49,599 nt of DNA from Pseudomonadota bacterium (GCA_023458055.1 JAEXAW010000074.1:1-49599), one strand, 5' to 3'; positions 1-9,130 are shown, counted from the first letter of the stretch. Numbers and translations are program-made. The notes: generated by a model not told the origin, from the sequence alone.

Positions 1-76
1 GCAGTCAGGCAGTTATTCTGCCTGCAAGGTCGTTTTGCTTTGAGATCAAAGCCATTTTGACGTGCCCTTGGGATTT

Positions 77-164
77 GGCCAATTTCGTCCCGTGCTGCGT
101 TGGCAAGTCTTGAGATATGTTTATATCGCTGCGCCTTGCCGCCTTGCACAGAACGAAATTGGCC
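77..164. repeat. Long nested inverted repeat downstream of the tonB-like gene
   Basis: A perfect 12-base inverted repeat, GGCCAATTTCGT at 77-88 and ACGAAATTGGCC at 153-164, encloses about 64 bases. Inside it a second pair, GGCAAG (102-107) and CTTGCC (135-140), can form a nested stem. Two smaller hairpins precede it: CAGGCAG-TTATT-CTGCCTG at 6-24 and GCTTTG-AGAT-CAAAGC near 40-55. No U-run follows the arms, so it is not an obvious intrinsic terminator. It may be a dispersed palindromic element or a structured RNA end; the sequence alone cannot decide. Confidence 0.5.
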
Positions 165-200
165 TAAACCTCGATCGACCTAATTTAACGGGTCCTGACC

Positions 201-971
201 CTAACTGCGCCGTTCAAGCCACCAATATTGGGTCCAGACATCCTCTGAAGAGATCGGTTGCCCGCTCTGATCACGCGCTGGTTGGTAGCGCCAGCGCTCT
301 TCAATCAGGCGACAGGTAATCTGGTCATCTTCGGGGCTACCGCTGGGGCGGATGACGCGGCAATTGCTGACCCGCCCGTTGGTCATGATGGTGAAACGAA
401 CACGGACCGATTTGCCGTTCCGAAATTCACGCCTTTTGCCAGGATAATCCCGAGCATTGGTGATATCGCCTGCGATTTTGCGTGCAGGCCCCCAGCCTGC
501 GCCGCGTCCGCCGCCGCCCTCGCCGCTGCCGCTCGCCCCGCTGCCGGTTCCTGTACCGACGCCGCCCGCGCCAGTGCCGACGCCGGGCGTGTCGGATGCC
601 CCTTGCGATTTGTCGTTACCAACGCCTGCTTTTTTGGTGGTAGTGACGTCATTCTTCGTCTTGATTTCGATTTTTGGTTCAGGGCGAACCACCTGTGTTG
701 CCTTGGCTTTAAGGCTCTTAGGAGCTGCGGCACCTTCCGGATTTTTTGCCTTACTCGGCTCGGGCGCCGGGGCCGCGGGCGGAGGCGTTGCAGTCGGCGT
801 GGGTGGTTCGGGTGCGTTGAGTGCGATAAGATCAATGGTCTCTTCGAGCCGCTGCGAAAAATCGGTCTGAATACCGTTGATCAGCCCCCAGCCAACGAGG
901 AGGCAGATAAGCGCCACCGCACCGCCGGATTTAATCCGGTCTCGAGTCCGGTCTTCATCACCATAGGCCAT
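201..971 (-). CDS. TonB family energy transducer-like protein
   Basis: About 256 residues. A short cytoplasmic N-terminus is followed by one membrane segment (about residues 14-32, GGAVALICLLVGWGLING), then a long Pro/Ala/Thr/Gly-rich periplasmic linker with a glycine-rich stretch, and a C-terminal TonB-type domain starting near VRVRFTIMTNGRVSNC and ending in a Trp-rich tail. The family transmits proton-motive force to outer-membrane receptors. Two cysteines about 15 residues apart in the C-terminal domain could form a disulfide. I chose the ATG at 969-971 because it puts the membrane helix near the N-terminus; the open frame extends further upstream into tilS. It starts one base after the tilS stop, so it is probably co-transcribed with tilS. 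The linker could be mistaken for low-complexity noise, but the C-terminal domain is convincing. It might serve the receptor at 36-38.7 kb, though nothing here proves that. Confidence 0.85.
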   Translation of the reverse strand: MAYGDEDRTRDRIKSGGAVALICLLVGWGLINGIQTDFSQRLEETIDLIALNAPEPPTPTATPPPAAPAPEPSKAKNPEGAAAPKSLKAKATQVVRPEPKIEIKTKNDVTTTKKAGVGNDKSQGASDTPGVGTGAGGVGTGTGSGASGSGEGGGGRGAGWGPARKIAGDITNARDYPGKRREFRNGKSVRVRFTIMTNGRVSNCRVIRPSGSPEDDQITCRLIEERWRYQPARDQSGQPISSEDVWTQYWWLERRS

Positions 972-972
972 A

Positions 973-2010
973 TTATTGCCCGCCTTTCGATGATCGGCGC
1001 GGGGCCGCTTTGATCGTCCAACGCACATTCCCGATTTTTGTGTCGGGGACGATAAGATAGTCGCCAATCATGGCTTTCTCGCGTTCACACATTAGGGCGA
1101 GCAAGCGGTCGAGCGCATCACCACGCGGCGCTGGCGCACCATCAAGGAGGTCCAACGCATAACTGATCAAGCGGCGTCCCAGCTCCCGGGGCAGAGTATC
1201 GAACGGGGCGGACAACTCAATTTGGTTGGTGGCTTGATCATGGGCGATATAGGTCGCCGCGAGTTGCTCGGTCGACCATTGCAGCGCAGCTTCACTATCC
1301 GCCAAATGGCTCGCGGAGCGGGAGATTGATAGGGTGTCGATCCACGGCGCATCTGCAAGTGCTTGCCGCGTCCGCACCCTATCGAATGCGCGATTGATAT
1401 TGGACGGGTCCTGTAGTGCGATAATGCCAGCCTGCGCGAGAATTTGACTAAGTTCATCACGTCGCCATTGAAGTAGCGGGCGAACAATTTTGCCATTGCG
1501 TGCGCGCACGCCTGCAAGCCCGGCTACGCCTGATCCGCGATTGAGCCGCATCATAAGCGTTTCCGCCTGATCATCTGCATGGTGCGCGGTTAAAATCCAG
1601 TTGATTGATTGTTCTTGAGCCCATCCGTCGAGCAGCGCGTAACGCGCCTTCCTAGCTTCAGATTGCAGATTGCCCGTGATGGGGCGCATGGGCGTGAGGG
1701 TGGCGTGGGGCAAAGTGAGCCTATCGCACAGCTTAGCGCACCACGCTGCCTCCTCTGCTGACTCTGCGCGAAGTTGATGATCGACGGTTGCCGCCGAAAT
1801 CCGGCCCGGCATCGCTGCTGTGCAGAGAAGGAGCAGCGCAACGCTGTCCGGTCCACCAGATAGGGCGATGCCGAAATGGTCGTGTTCAGCCGCAGTGTCC
1901 ACGATTTGCGTCAAATTGTGCGCAAATCTCGCGACTAGCGTCGGGTCGATGGTAACACCCCCGTTGCTATCAGCGCGGCGATCAGGCGCAACCAGCCTTG
2001 GACCGCTCAC
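973..2010 (-). CDS. tilS: tRNA(Ile)-lysidine synthase TilS
   Basis: 345 residues. The PP-loop ATP-pyrophosphatase motif SGGPDSVAL lies at about residues 51-59, followed by the family's DHQLR and the TAHHADDQAETLMMRLNRGSG block. TilS attaches lysine to C34 of the AUA-reading tRNA-Ile in the cytoplasm, changing its codon specificity from AUG to AUA; it is normally essential. Length fits the short alphaproteobacterial form that lacks the full C-terminal domains. The start is a GTG at 2008-2010 that overlaps the 3' end of ybgF by 29 bp, so translation is probably coupled. In many relatives ftsH follows tilS; here a tonB-like gene follows instead. Confidence 0.95.
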   Translation of the reverse strand: MSGPRLVAPDRRADSNGGVTIDPTLVARFAHNLTQIVDTAAEHDHFGIALSGGPDSVALLLLCTAAMPGRISAATVDHQLRAESAEEAAWCAKLCDRLTLPHATLTPMRPITGNLQSEARKARYALLDGWAQEQSINWILTAHHADDQAETLMMRLNRGSGVAGLAGVRARNGKIVRPLLQWRRDELSQILAQAGIIALQDPSNINRAFDRVRTRQALADAPWIDTLSISRSASHLADSEAALQWSTEQLAATYIAHDQATNQIELSAPFDTLPRELGRRLISYALDLLDGAPAPRGDALDRLLALMCEREKAMIGDYLIVPDTKIGNVRWTIKAAPRRSSKGGQ

Positions 2011-2884
2011 TGCTTGCCTGCGAACGCAAGCTGGCGTTCATGCTGTCGCCATAGACTTTGAATAACTCGCCAAAGGCGGTGCAGGACGCTTGCTTGTTCT
2101 TCATCTGCGAAAAGGTCATGCCGAGATACATGAGGCTGTCGGGCGCGCGTTCCCCTTTGGGATTGCTCTTGTAATTGTCGTAGAGCGTATGGACGGCATT
2201 TTCATATTGCTTGTCGTCCATATAGGCACGGCCGAGAAGATTGCGCGCAAAGCTCATCCGCGGAAATTTGGGATAATCTTTAACCAATTTTTCGAGTTGC
2301 GCTTGGGCCTCGGGATAGAGGCCAGCGCTCCACAAACGAAAGCCGTAATTATAGCTGTCTTCCGCCGCGTTTCCGGTCGTAGGCACCTCGACCGCTTTTA
2401 CCTTGGCTAGCCGGTCTGCGGACGCTTTTGCGGGGGCGGCGGCGGTGGGCGCAGGATTGGTTGCGGGAGGTGTTGCTCCGCCATCGCCCGATCCGCTGGC
2501 CGGCGGGGTGACAGGCGTCACTGCCGCAGCGCCCGCATTCGCCTTAAGTGCTGCAAACCCGCCCTCAAGTTGCTTCAAGCGGAAGCTGTTTTGCTCGACG
2601 GTTCCGGTGAGCCGCGCCAACTGCGCCTCGATTGCGTCCACGCGCGCCGTCAGATCGGCAATCGGCGCGGAAGATCCAACCGGAGCGGGCGTTGTCTGCT
2701 GCGGACCCATTTCCGGCTCTATGATGCCGCCAGTGGTACCAAAAACCTTGCGCTGCACCGCGCGCATTTCTTTTTCCAGCTTATCGACGCGCAGTACAGT
2801 GGTAGCATTATCCTGCGCAGCGACGGGCATTGCGACGGCCATCATGGCGACTGCGGCAAGGCCCGGAGCGATGGAGCGACGCAT
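1982..2884 (-). CDS. ybgF: Tol-Pal system protein YbgF/CpoB
   Basis: About 300 residues. A Sec signal peptide (MRRS..., cleavage after PVAAQ) is followed by an N-terminal segment that looks coiled-coil (residues about 30-55), a second heptad-like region after a Pro/Ala linker (ARVDAIEAQLARL...), a low-complexity Ala/Pro/Gly linker, and C-terminal TPR repeats from about SYNYGFRLWSAG. The family coordinates Tol-Pal outer-membrane constriction with PBP1B during division, in the periplasm. I chose the ATG at 2882-2884 because AAGGAAAG sits just upstream; an ATG six codons earlier would lack such a site and lengthen the signal peptide. pal and tolB are not adjacent here, and rodZ lies upstream instead. 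Confidence 0.9.
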   Translation of the reverse strand: MRRSIAPGLAAVAMMAVAMPVAAQDNATTVLRVDKLEKEMRAVQRKVFGTTGGIIEPEMGPQQTTPAPVGSSAPIADLTARVDAIEAQLARLTGTVEQNSFRLKQLEGGFAALKANAGAAAVTPVTPPASGSGDGGATPPATNPAPTAAAPAKASADRLAKVKAVEVPTTGNAAEDSYNYGFRLWSAGLYPEAQAQLEKLVKDYPKFPRMSFARNLLGRAYMDDKQYENAVHTLYDNYKSNPKGERAPDSLMYLGMTFSQMKNKQASCTAFGELFKVYGDSMNASLRSQASSERSKAGCA

Positions 2885-3011
2885 AAACTTTCCTTCTTGC
2901 ATTGACTATATTTCCGCGCCGCTATCGCGATGCGCCAGGTGGCACTGCGAGCGGCAATAAACGATTTATACGACCCTGCTGATGATTCAGCGATGAACAA
3001 CCAACCGGCGA

Positions 3012-3902
3012 TTAGTCCGCCGGATCGGTGGTTGCGGTCGAAGTTGCTGTCCCTCCCGCAATTGGGGTCACAGTGCCGGTTGCCGTGGATGTCGTTCCGC
3101 CAGCAGGCGCTCCGAGCCGTTTGGCGAGTTCTGCCGGATCAAGCGAGACATTCTTGACGAGTGTGTCGGCCGCTCCGATTTGCGGGACCATCTGGCCATC
3201 GACCGTGATTTCCATCGCTTGCGGGCGGCTGGTGCGGATCGTTAAACCCTTGGTGCCAGCCGGAACCGTATAACGGTCGCCGGTCTTCAACTCCGTTTCG
3301 TAAACGCGCTTGCCGGTCGCGTCATCAATGCGGAACCAAACGGTGTCTTTGGCTGTGATAAGGACGGGGGCGGTGTCCGCCACTACTGGCGTTTGCGCCG
3401 TGGCCGGAGCGGGGTTGGTGGCCGCAGGATCGGCAGCCTCGGGCGTGAGTTCGGTGTCGCTGACCGTGACTTCATTGCTGCTATCAAAAACACCCGATTT
3501 CCACACACCATAGGCACCGGCCAACAAAGCCGCGATCAGCGTTGCCGTAATGACCAGTGTCTTAGGCGGAATACGCGCCGGATCGGCGGGTTCATAGGCC
3601 TCATATTGGTGAGCAGGACGATAGTCATCCGCGCCAAGTTCAGTGCGCAGGCGTGCAATGATGGGCGCTTCTTCAAGCCCAAGCGAACGCGCATAGGCCC
3701 GCACAAAACCCATCGCATAGGTCTTGCCCGGCAACCCAGAATAGTCGCTGACTTCGATCGCCTTCAAATGGCGCAAAGGAACGCGCGTATCCTGCGCAAT
3801 ATCTTCAATTTTCTTGCCCGCTTTTTCGCGAGCTTCCTTCAAATAGGACCCAACGCTTTCCTGCGCATGCGGCATGATTGCGTCGTTAATATCCTCGTCC
3901 AT
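3012..3902 (-). CDS. RodZ-like helix-turn-helix membrane protein
   Basis: About 296 residues. The N-terminal cytoplasmic part (about 15-85) is an HTH_25/Xre-like domain (VGSYLKEAREKAGKKIEDIA ... KTYAMGFVRAYA), followed by a juxtamembrane region, one membrane helix at about residues 115-135 (TLVITATLIAALLAGAYGVW), a Thr/Ala/Pro linker, and a C-terminal periplasmic beta domain of the DUF4115 kind (VWFRIDDATGKRVYETELKTG). RodZ proteins link MreB to the wall-elongation machinery and set rod shape. The ATG at 3900-3902 is preceded by GGGAGA at good spacing; an upstream in-frame ATG has no comparable site. The gene is probably first in a rodZ-ybgF-tilS-tonB transcription unit. Confidence 0.88.
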   Translation of the reverse strand: MDEDINDAIMPHAQESVGSYLKEAREKAGKKIEDIAQDTRVPLRHLKAIEVSDYSGLPGKTYAMGFVRAYARSLGLEEAPIIARLRTELGADDYRPAHQYEAYEPADPARIPPKTLVITATLIAALLAGAYGVWKSGVFDSSNEVTVSDTELTPEAADPAATNPAPATAQTPVVADTAPVLITAKDTVWFRIDDATGKRVYETELKTGDRYTVPAGTKGLTIRTSRPQAMEITVDGQMVPQIGAADTLVKNVSLDPAELAKRLGAPAGGTTSTATGTVTPIAGGTATSTATTDPAD

Positions 3903-4066
3903 GATCGTCTCCCGCAAGGCGTGCCTACCCATTGTGATTATGTGAGCCTTCGCCTGTGCCTCATCACAATAGTTTTGGTTTCTTGTCAAATCCGCAACCG
4001 ACTTGGTGGCTGAATTTATTAAAGGCTTTCCCCGTTATGGGTGGCGAATCAATTTCAGCTCTTGTC

Positions 4067-6361
4067 TTAAAGGCTAAGATCCACACCATGATCGGTCGCC
4101 CAGCGCAGTAAGGTTTCCCGCGGCTTTTCAGGGGGTTTGGCTAAAAACTCCGGCATGAAAGCGCGCAACTTCCCAACGTCAAGCGTGTGTATCATCGCCT
4201 TTACCGGTCCGATCCCTGCGGGCGTGATCGAAAGTCGTTCGATGCCGAGCCCGAGCAAAGCCATCGCTTCGAGCGGTTTGCCGCCCATCTCGCCGCAAAC
4301 GCCTAGCCGAACCGGCGTGCCTGAAACGGTTTGAACAACACGGCTAATGAACCGCAAAATGGCCGGGCTTAACCAGTCATAGCGCTCCGCCAATTTCGGA
4401 TGTGCCCGGTCTGCGGCAAACAGGAACTGGGTCAGGTCATTGGTGCCAATCGACAGAAAATCGAGATGCGGCAAAATGAGGTCGAGCGTTTCGGCAAGGG
4501 CCGGGACCTCAAGCATTGCGCCATATTGGATGGCAGTCGGAAGCTTCGCGCCGCGTTTGGCGACCAAGTCCCATTGGTGCTGGAAAATATTGCGCGCCTC
4601 ATCAAACTCCCACGGTTCGGACACCATCGGGAACATGACATGCAATGGGCGGCCCGCCGCCGCCTCAATCAAAGCACGCGCTTGCGCTTTCATCAGCCCT
4701 TCGCGTTCCATCGCAAGGCGTAGCGCGCGCCAGCCCATTGCAGGATTTTCTTCATCAACATGGTCGCTGCGCATATAGGGGAGCGCCTTGTCGCCGCCGA
4801 TATCGACGGTACGGAAGACCACTGGCCGGTTTCCGGCTGCATCGAGAACATCACGGTAAAGCCGTTGCTGGCGTTCCCGTTGCGGCATGGTTGCCGAAAC
4901 GAGGAACTGGAATTCGGTGCGAAACAGGCCGATCCCATCCGCGCCGGTGAGGTCAAGGTGCGCCACATCATCGCGCAGGCCAGCGTTGATCATAACAGTG
5001 ATGCGTCGGCCATCGACGCTGATCGGTGCCTTGTCGCGCAACGCTGCAAAAGCGGCGCGGCGCTTTTGCGTGAGGTTAAGCTTGCTTTGAAAGGCCTCTT
5101 CCATCCGGCTGTTGGGCCGGATTTGGACGGAGGCATCGCTACTGTCGAGCAACAGCATATCCCCGTCGCGGACGCGGTGACGGATGTCGTGAACCCGCCC
5201 GAGTACCGGCACTCCCATCGCGCGCGCAACAATGATCACGTGCGCGGTGAGGGAGCCTTCTTCAAGAATGACCCCCTTGAGCCGTCTGCGGTCATATTCA
5301 AGCAGTTCGGCTGGTCCAAGGTTACGCGCTATCAGGATGGAATCCTGCCGCAACCCTAATTGCGCCGCTGTCCCCACTTGGCCGGACACGATGCGTAACA
5401 AGCGGTTCGACAAATCTTCAAGGTCGTGCATGCGATCACGCAGCAGTGGATCGTCGATCTGGCGCATCCGCATCCGCGTGCGTTGCTGAACACGCTCGAT
5501 TGCGGCTTCTGCCGTGAGACCACTATCGATGGCTTCGTTGATGCGCCGCGACCAACCCTCATCATAGGCGAACATTTTGTAGGTTGCGAGCACCTCTTCA
5601 TGCTCACCGCCGCTGCCAAACTCCGCTTGCGACGCCATTTTGTCGATCTGTTCGCGCATCTTGTCGAACGCCGAATAGACACGATGGCGTTCCGCTTCGA
5701 CATCTTCGGCAACAGTATGCTCAATGGTAATGCGCGGCTGGTGGAATACCGCCGCGCCGCGCGCCATGCCATCGACCAGTTTTAACCCGGTCAGCCGCTG
5801 GGTCGATGTGTCAAACGAATCTGATGAACCGGGCAGGCTTTCATCAACCAGACCCGCATTGGCAATCAGTTCGGAAAGAACCATCGCAACGGTCTGCAGC
5901 GCCTCAATCTCTACTTCTTCATAAAGTCGTGGTTCGCGATGCTGTACTGCAACGACACCCACCGCGCGCTCGCGCCTGACGATTGGTACGCCTGCAAAAC
6001 TGTGGAACATGTCCTCGCCAGTTTCCGGCTTATAGGCAAAGTCCGGATGCGCTGCCGCTTGGTCGAGATTCAGTGTTTCCATGTCGGCCGCTATGGTGCC
6101 GACCAGCCCTTCACCGAGGGCCAGTTTGGTGACATGAACAGCCTCCTGATTGAGGCCACGCGTCGCGAATAATTCGAGAACGCCCTTGCGCAAGAGATAG
6201 ATGGAGCAAACTTCGCTGTGGAGCGCTTCGCCGATCACCTGAACCACGCGATTGAGCTTGGCCTGGGCGTTGGTGCGCGATGCCATTACATCATGCAGGC
6301 TGGTAAGAATTTGCCTGGCGGCTTGCGCGGCGGAGGAGGGAGGGAGAGGGGGCGTTGTCAT
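4067..6361 (-). CDS. ptsP: PEP-protein phosphotransferase PtsP (enzyme I of the nitrogen PTS)
   Basis: 764 residues. A GAF domain occupies about residues 20-165, followed by the HPr-binding helical domain (MREQIDKMASQAEFGSG...), the swivelling phosphohistidine domain with its active histidine at about H374 (SLTAHVIIVARAMGVPVL), and the PEP-binding TIM barrel (GLFRTEFQFLVSATMPQRER, then SIGTNDLTQF and GVCGEMGGKP). It transfers phosphate from PEP to NPr in the regulatory PTS, which signals nitrogen status; the GAF domain is the expected glutamine/ammonia-responsive input. Length and domain order match PtsP rather than sugar enzyme I. The ATG is preceded by GAGAGGGAG. ptsP downstream of lysC is a recurrent alphaproteobacterial arrangement, here with four genes in between. 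Confidence 0.95.
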   Translation of the reverse strand: MTTPPLPPSSAAQAARQILTSLHDVMASRTNAQAKLNRVVQVIGEALHSEVCSIYLLRKGVLELFATRGLNQEAVHVTKLALGEGLVGTIAADMETLNLDQAAAHPDFAYKPETGEDMFHSFAGVPIVRRERAVGVVAVQHREPRLYEEVEIEALQTVAMVLSELIANAGLVDESLPGSSDSFDTSTQRLTGLKLVDGMARGAAVFHQPRITIEHTVAEDVEAERHRVYSAFDKMREQIDKMASQAEFGSGGEHEEVLATYKMFAYDEGWSRRINEAIDSGLTAEAAIERVQQRTRMRMRQIDDPLLRDRMHDLEDLSNRLLRIVSGQVGTAAQLGLRQDSILIARNLGPAELLEYDRRRLKGVILEEGSLTAHVIIVARAMGVPVLGRVHDIRHRVRDGDMLLLDSSDASVQIRPNSRMEEAFQSKLNLTQKRRAAFAALRDKAPISVDGRRITVMINAGLRDDVAHLDLTGADGIGLFRTEFQFLVSATMPQRERQQRLYRDVLDAAGNRPVVFRTVDIGGDKALPYMRSDHVDEENPAMGWRALRLAMEREGLMKAQARALIEAAAGRPLHVMFPMVSEPWEFDEARNIFQHQWDLVAKRGAKLPTAIQYGAMLEVPALAETLDLILPHLDFLSIGTNDLTQFLFAADRAHPKLAERYDWLSPAILRFISRVVQTVSGTPVRLGVCGEMGGKPLEAMALLGLGIERLSITPAGIGPVKAMIHTLDVGKLRAFMPEFLAKPPEKPRETLLRWATDHGVDLSL

Positions 6362-6412
6362 GCTCCCTCTCTCTTAGCAGAGTAAAATCTCTTTTGTCCC
6401 CAATTTTTGATA

Positions 6413-7648
6413 TTATTGCGGGGGCTTTGTAGTGGCCGGTGGCGGTGTTAGGGTGGTGCTGGCGGGCGGCGTTATCGTCGTCGTCGGGGCTGCCGGATTA
6501 ACTGGCGTGGGAGCCGTGGTTGTTGGCGCCGGTGTCGACACTGGTGATGCCGGACCTGTGACTTCCTTCGGGGGTGCGAAAACGACCGGCGGCCGCGTCG
6601 CGGGTGGGGCGCTCGTTGCCGGAACGGTCGTTGCCGGTGCGGGCGATGCTGGCCCCGTCACTTCTCGTGGCGGCGCGAAAACAACCGGATTGGGTTGCGT
6701 TATTGGCGCGGTCGTGGCCGGAGGCGCAGTGGTCACCGGAGTGGTCGTGGAAGGGGCGGGACCCGTCACCTCACGCGGAGCTGCAAAGACGACCGGATTG
6801 GGATTGGTGACGACAGGCGACACAGGCGCCGGACCAGTCACTTCCTTGGTGGGTGCGAACACGACGGGGTGGGCCGCCGTCGACCCCGGAACGGTCGGAT
6901 AAACCGCCACCGGGCCGACCGCCTGAGGGGCGGGCGCGGTGGTATAAACTGTGGTTGGCGCTGGTGCTGCGGGCATGTTAGCGGCCATCTCCGGCTTCGG
7001 CTGCTGCGCGTACCAAGCGGCATAAGCCGTTTGATACTCTGCATAAGCGTTGAAGAAATCCACAAACGGTTTGTCGAGCACCGGCATGTTGGCGACCGTG
7101 AAGTCCGTTACAGTTGCGGGGGTCGTTAGCACCGACTGCGCGGCAAGCGATTTGGCGAGCGCGCAGAACTCCGGTGTTACAGGGGGCGTCGCAAAATAAT
7201 TGTATAATTTGGTCGAAAGCTTGTCGCGTTCGGCAATGCCGTTGGTCCCGTACATCGTCGCCAAATTCTTGATGACCCATTTTTCGGAGTCCGCGATCGG
7301 CTTTTTGTTGATTTTGATGAAGCTGTTATAATCTTCGATCAGCTTATATTCGCCCTCGCCGCGACATCCAAGCGCAGCCACGTTGAGCGCGATGCGGAAA
7401 TTCCACAAAGCTTGCTGGGGATGCAGATTGACGTTGGGCGTCATACGATTGCCCGCCATGTCAGTTGGCGGAATAAGCAGGTTGGTCGCAGCATGTTTTG
7501 GCGGAACCGGCATCGGCGGCGGGGGAGGCGGTGCTGGGGGAGGCGGCGGCGGAGGAGGCGGAGGAGGCGGCGGTTTCGCTGCACATGCTGCGAGCGCCAT
7601 GGTCAGTGCGATGGTAGCGCCGCGCTTAACCCAGTTCCGTTGTGTCAT
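6413..7648 (-). CDS. Proline-rich repeat lipoprotein
   Basis: About 411 residues. The N-terminus is a lipoprotein signal (hydrophobic stretch then LAACAAK, lipidation Cys near residue 22), so the protein should be anchored in the envelope. It is followed by a run of about twelve prolines and further Pro blocks, then a folded-looking segment of about 150 residues (LHPQQALWNFRIALNVAALGCRG... to ...AAWYAQQPKP) and a Pro/Thr/Ala tail. The tail carries at least four copies of a motif near PVVFAPPKEVTGPA. The ATG at 7646-7648 was chosen because it starts the lipoprotein signal. The tail could span periplasm or bind a Pro-binding partner. I do not recognise the folded segment. It lies 51 bp upstream of ptsP and may share its transcript. 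Confidence 0.75.
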   Translation of the reverse strand: MTQRNWVKRGATIALTMALAACAAKPPPPPPPPPPPPPAPPPPPPMPVPPKHAATNLLIPPTDMAGNRMTPNVNLHPQQALWNFRIALNVAALGCRGEGEYKLIEDYNSFIKINKKPIADSEKWVIKNLATMYGTNGIAERDKLSTKLYNYFATPPVTPEFCALAKSLAAQSVLTTPATVTDFTVANMPVLDKPFVDFFNAYAEYQTAYAAWYAQQPKPEMAANMPAAPAPTTVYTTAPAPQAVGPVAVYPTVPGSTAAHPVVFAPTKEVTGPAPVSPVVTNPNPVVFAAPREVTGPAPSTTTPVTTAPPATTAPITQPNPVVFAPPREVTGPASPAPATTVPATSAPPATRPPVVFAPPKEVTGPASPVSTPAPTTTAPTPVNPAAPTTTITPPASTTLTPPPATTKPPQ

Positions 7649-7789
7649 AATAAAAATCGACCCCTTGTTTGAATTCGCTTCGCTTACCTGTTGCCAGTTA
7701 ACCATGCAAAAGGTCAAGCAACAGGGTTTAATCGGCGCTGAATGAAGCGATGAAGCGAGCGATATCAGAGTCGAAAGGTTGCACGGCGT

Positions 7790-8788
7790 TTATCGCGCGA
7801 GAGCCACTTCCGCTTCGCCGACAAGCTGGGCGATAATCTCTGTCACGGGTTCCTCCTTGGAAACCATACCGACCGACTGCCCCGCCATAAGTGAGCCATT
7901 TTCGACGTCACCATCAATCACCGCCCGGCGTAGCGCGCCGGCCCAATAATGCTCGATTTCCAGCTGCGCGGCGGCCATGTCAACGGCCCCGGCGTCGAGC
8001 ATATTGGCGACTTCGCGCTGTTTCGCGGTAAATGCTTCGGTCTCCGCATTTTTAAGCGCTCGCACCGGAATGACGGGGAGACGCGGATCAATTTGCACTG
8101 ATGCCACGGCGTCGCGCGCAGAGGCCCTGATAAAGGCCTTTTTGAAATTGGGATGGGCAATACTTTCGTTCGCGCAGACAAAGCGTGTGCCAAGTTGAAC
8201 ACCGGATGCGCCCATCTCGAGATAGCCCGCAATGGCTTCGCCGCGACCGATCCCGCCAGCGACAAAAATCGGAGCCTGATCGGCGATTTCGGGCAGGATT
8301 TCCTGCGCCAACACGCTGGTGGCAACCGGACCAATATGGCCGCCCGCTTCCATACCTTCAATCACCAGCGCGTCGGCACCCGATCGCAACAGCTTCTTGG
8401 CAAGCGCGAGGGTCGGGGCAAAACAGATAAGCTTTGCGCCTTTTTCCTTGATCGCTTCCACGCTTCCCTTGGGTGGCAGGCCGCCAGCCAGAACCACATG
8501 GCTCACGTCATGTTTCGCGCAGACATCGATGAGCTCGAACAATTGCGGATGCATGGTGATGAGGTTGACGCCGAACGGCTTTTGCGTGAGCGCTTTGGTG
8601 CCGACGATTTCCTTGTCGAGCAGGTCCGGCGTCATCGCACCGCAAGCTATTACCCCAAAACCGCCCGCGTTGGAGATCGCCGCCACCAGATTGCGTTCCG
8701 ATACCCAACTCATCGCGCCGCACATGATGGCGACCTCGCACCCGAGGAAATCGGTGCCGCGCTGCATCAAAGTTTTGAGGTTGCCCAC
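7790..8788 (-). CDS. NAD(P)H-dependent flavin oxidoreductase / nitronate monooxygenase family
   Basis: 332 residues, a complete TIM-barrel of the NMO/2-nitropropane dioxygenase superfamily. Visible blocks are CGAMSWVSERNLVAAISNAGGFG near the N-terminus, the GMEAGGHIG glycine-rich FMN-phosphate region, FVAGGIGRGEAIAGYLEMGA and GVQLGTRFVC. Members oxidise nitronates with FMN or act as enoyl reductases; the exact substrate cannot be read from sequence. The start is a GTG at 8786-8788 with AGGGA at six bases. It begins 18 bp after the DUF5615 gene, so the two may be co-transcribed. Confidence 0.85.
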   Translation of the reverse strand: MGNLKTLMQRGTDFLGCEVAIMCGAMSWVSERNLVAAISNAGGFGVIACGAMTPDLLDKEIVGTKALTQKPFGVNLITMHPQLFELIDVCAKHDVSHVVLAGGLPPKGSVEAIKEKGAKLICFAPTLALAKKLLRSGADALVIEGMEAGGHIGPVATSVLAQEILPEIADQAPIFVAGGIGRGEAIAGYLEMGASGVQLGTRFVCANESIAHPNFKKAFIRASARDAVASVQIDPRLPVIPVRALKNAETEAFTAKQREVANMLDAGAVDMAAAQLEIEHYWAGALRRAVIDGDVENGSLMAGQSVGMVSKEEPVTEIIAQLVGEAEVALAR

Positions 8789-8806
8789 GTATTTTCCCTA
8801 TTTTTT

Positions 8807-9130
8807 CTACCGCAACTCTATGAATCGCTCATTCTTTTCCAATAACTCGGTAACCTGCTCCCATCTTGGCGCAAGCCAATCGATGAGCGCTTTATTCGTG
8901 CTATTGCCGCATCGCAACCAAAGGAAACCAAAATGATCCGGAATTCGCAAAACGATAAAATCTTCATCTTTGCTGATGAGGGTAAAATCATTAGCTGCTG
9001 CGTAGGTCGCAATCGCCTGATCGGTCGCGTCCACCATTGCAATTTCAAAGACATGGACGGCTTCATGCCCTTTCTGCCGCAACCAACCACAAAGTGCTGG
9101 CGGCAACTGGGCGTCGATCAAAAACTTCAT
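8807..9130 (-). CDS. DUF5615 PIN-like protein (putative toxin)
   Basis: 107 residues with the DUF5615 signature: MKFLIDAQLPPALCGWLRQKG at the N-terminus, HVFEI..VDATDQAI in the middle, and the conserved LISKDEDF acidic block. The family is a compact PIN-like nuclease fold related to VapC toxins; the Asp at residue 6 and the DED trio are the expected metal ligands. It overlaps the stop of the upstream DUF433 gene (TGATG), the usual antitoxin-then-toxin order. Toxicity is inferred from the family, not shown by the sequence. Confidence 0.85.
   Translation of the reverse strand: MKFLIDAQLPPALCGWLRQKGHEAVHVFEIAMVDATDQAIATYAAANDFTLISKDEDFIVLRIPDHFGFLWLRCGNSTNKALIDWLAPRWEQVTELLEKNERFIELR

Noticed and set aside
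7500..7580. The GGC/GGA-rich tract as a microsatellite of its own
   Set aside because: It is the coding sequence of the polyproline run in the lipoprotein gene, explained by that gene.
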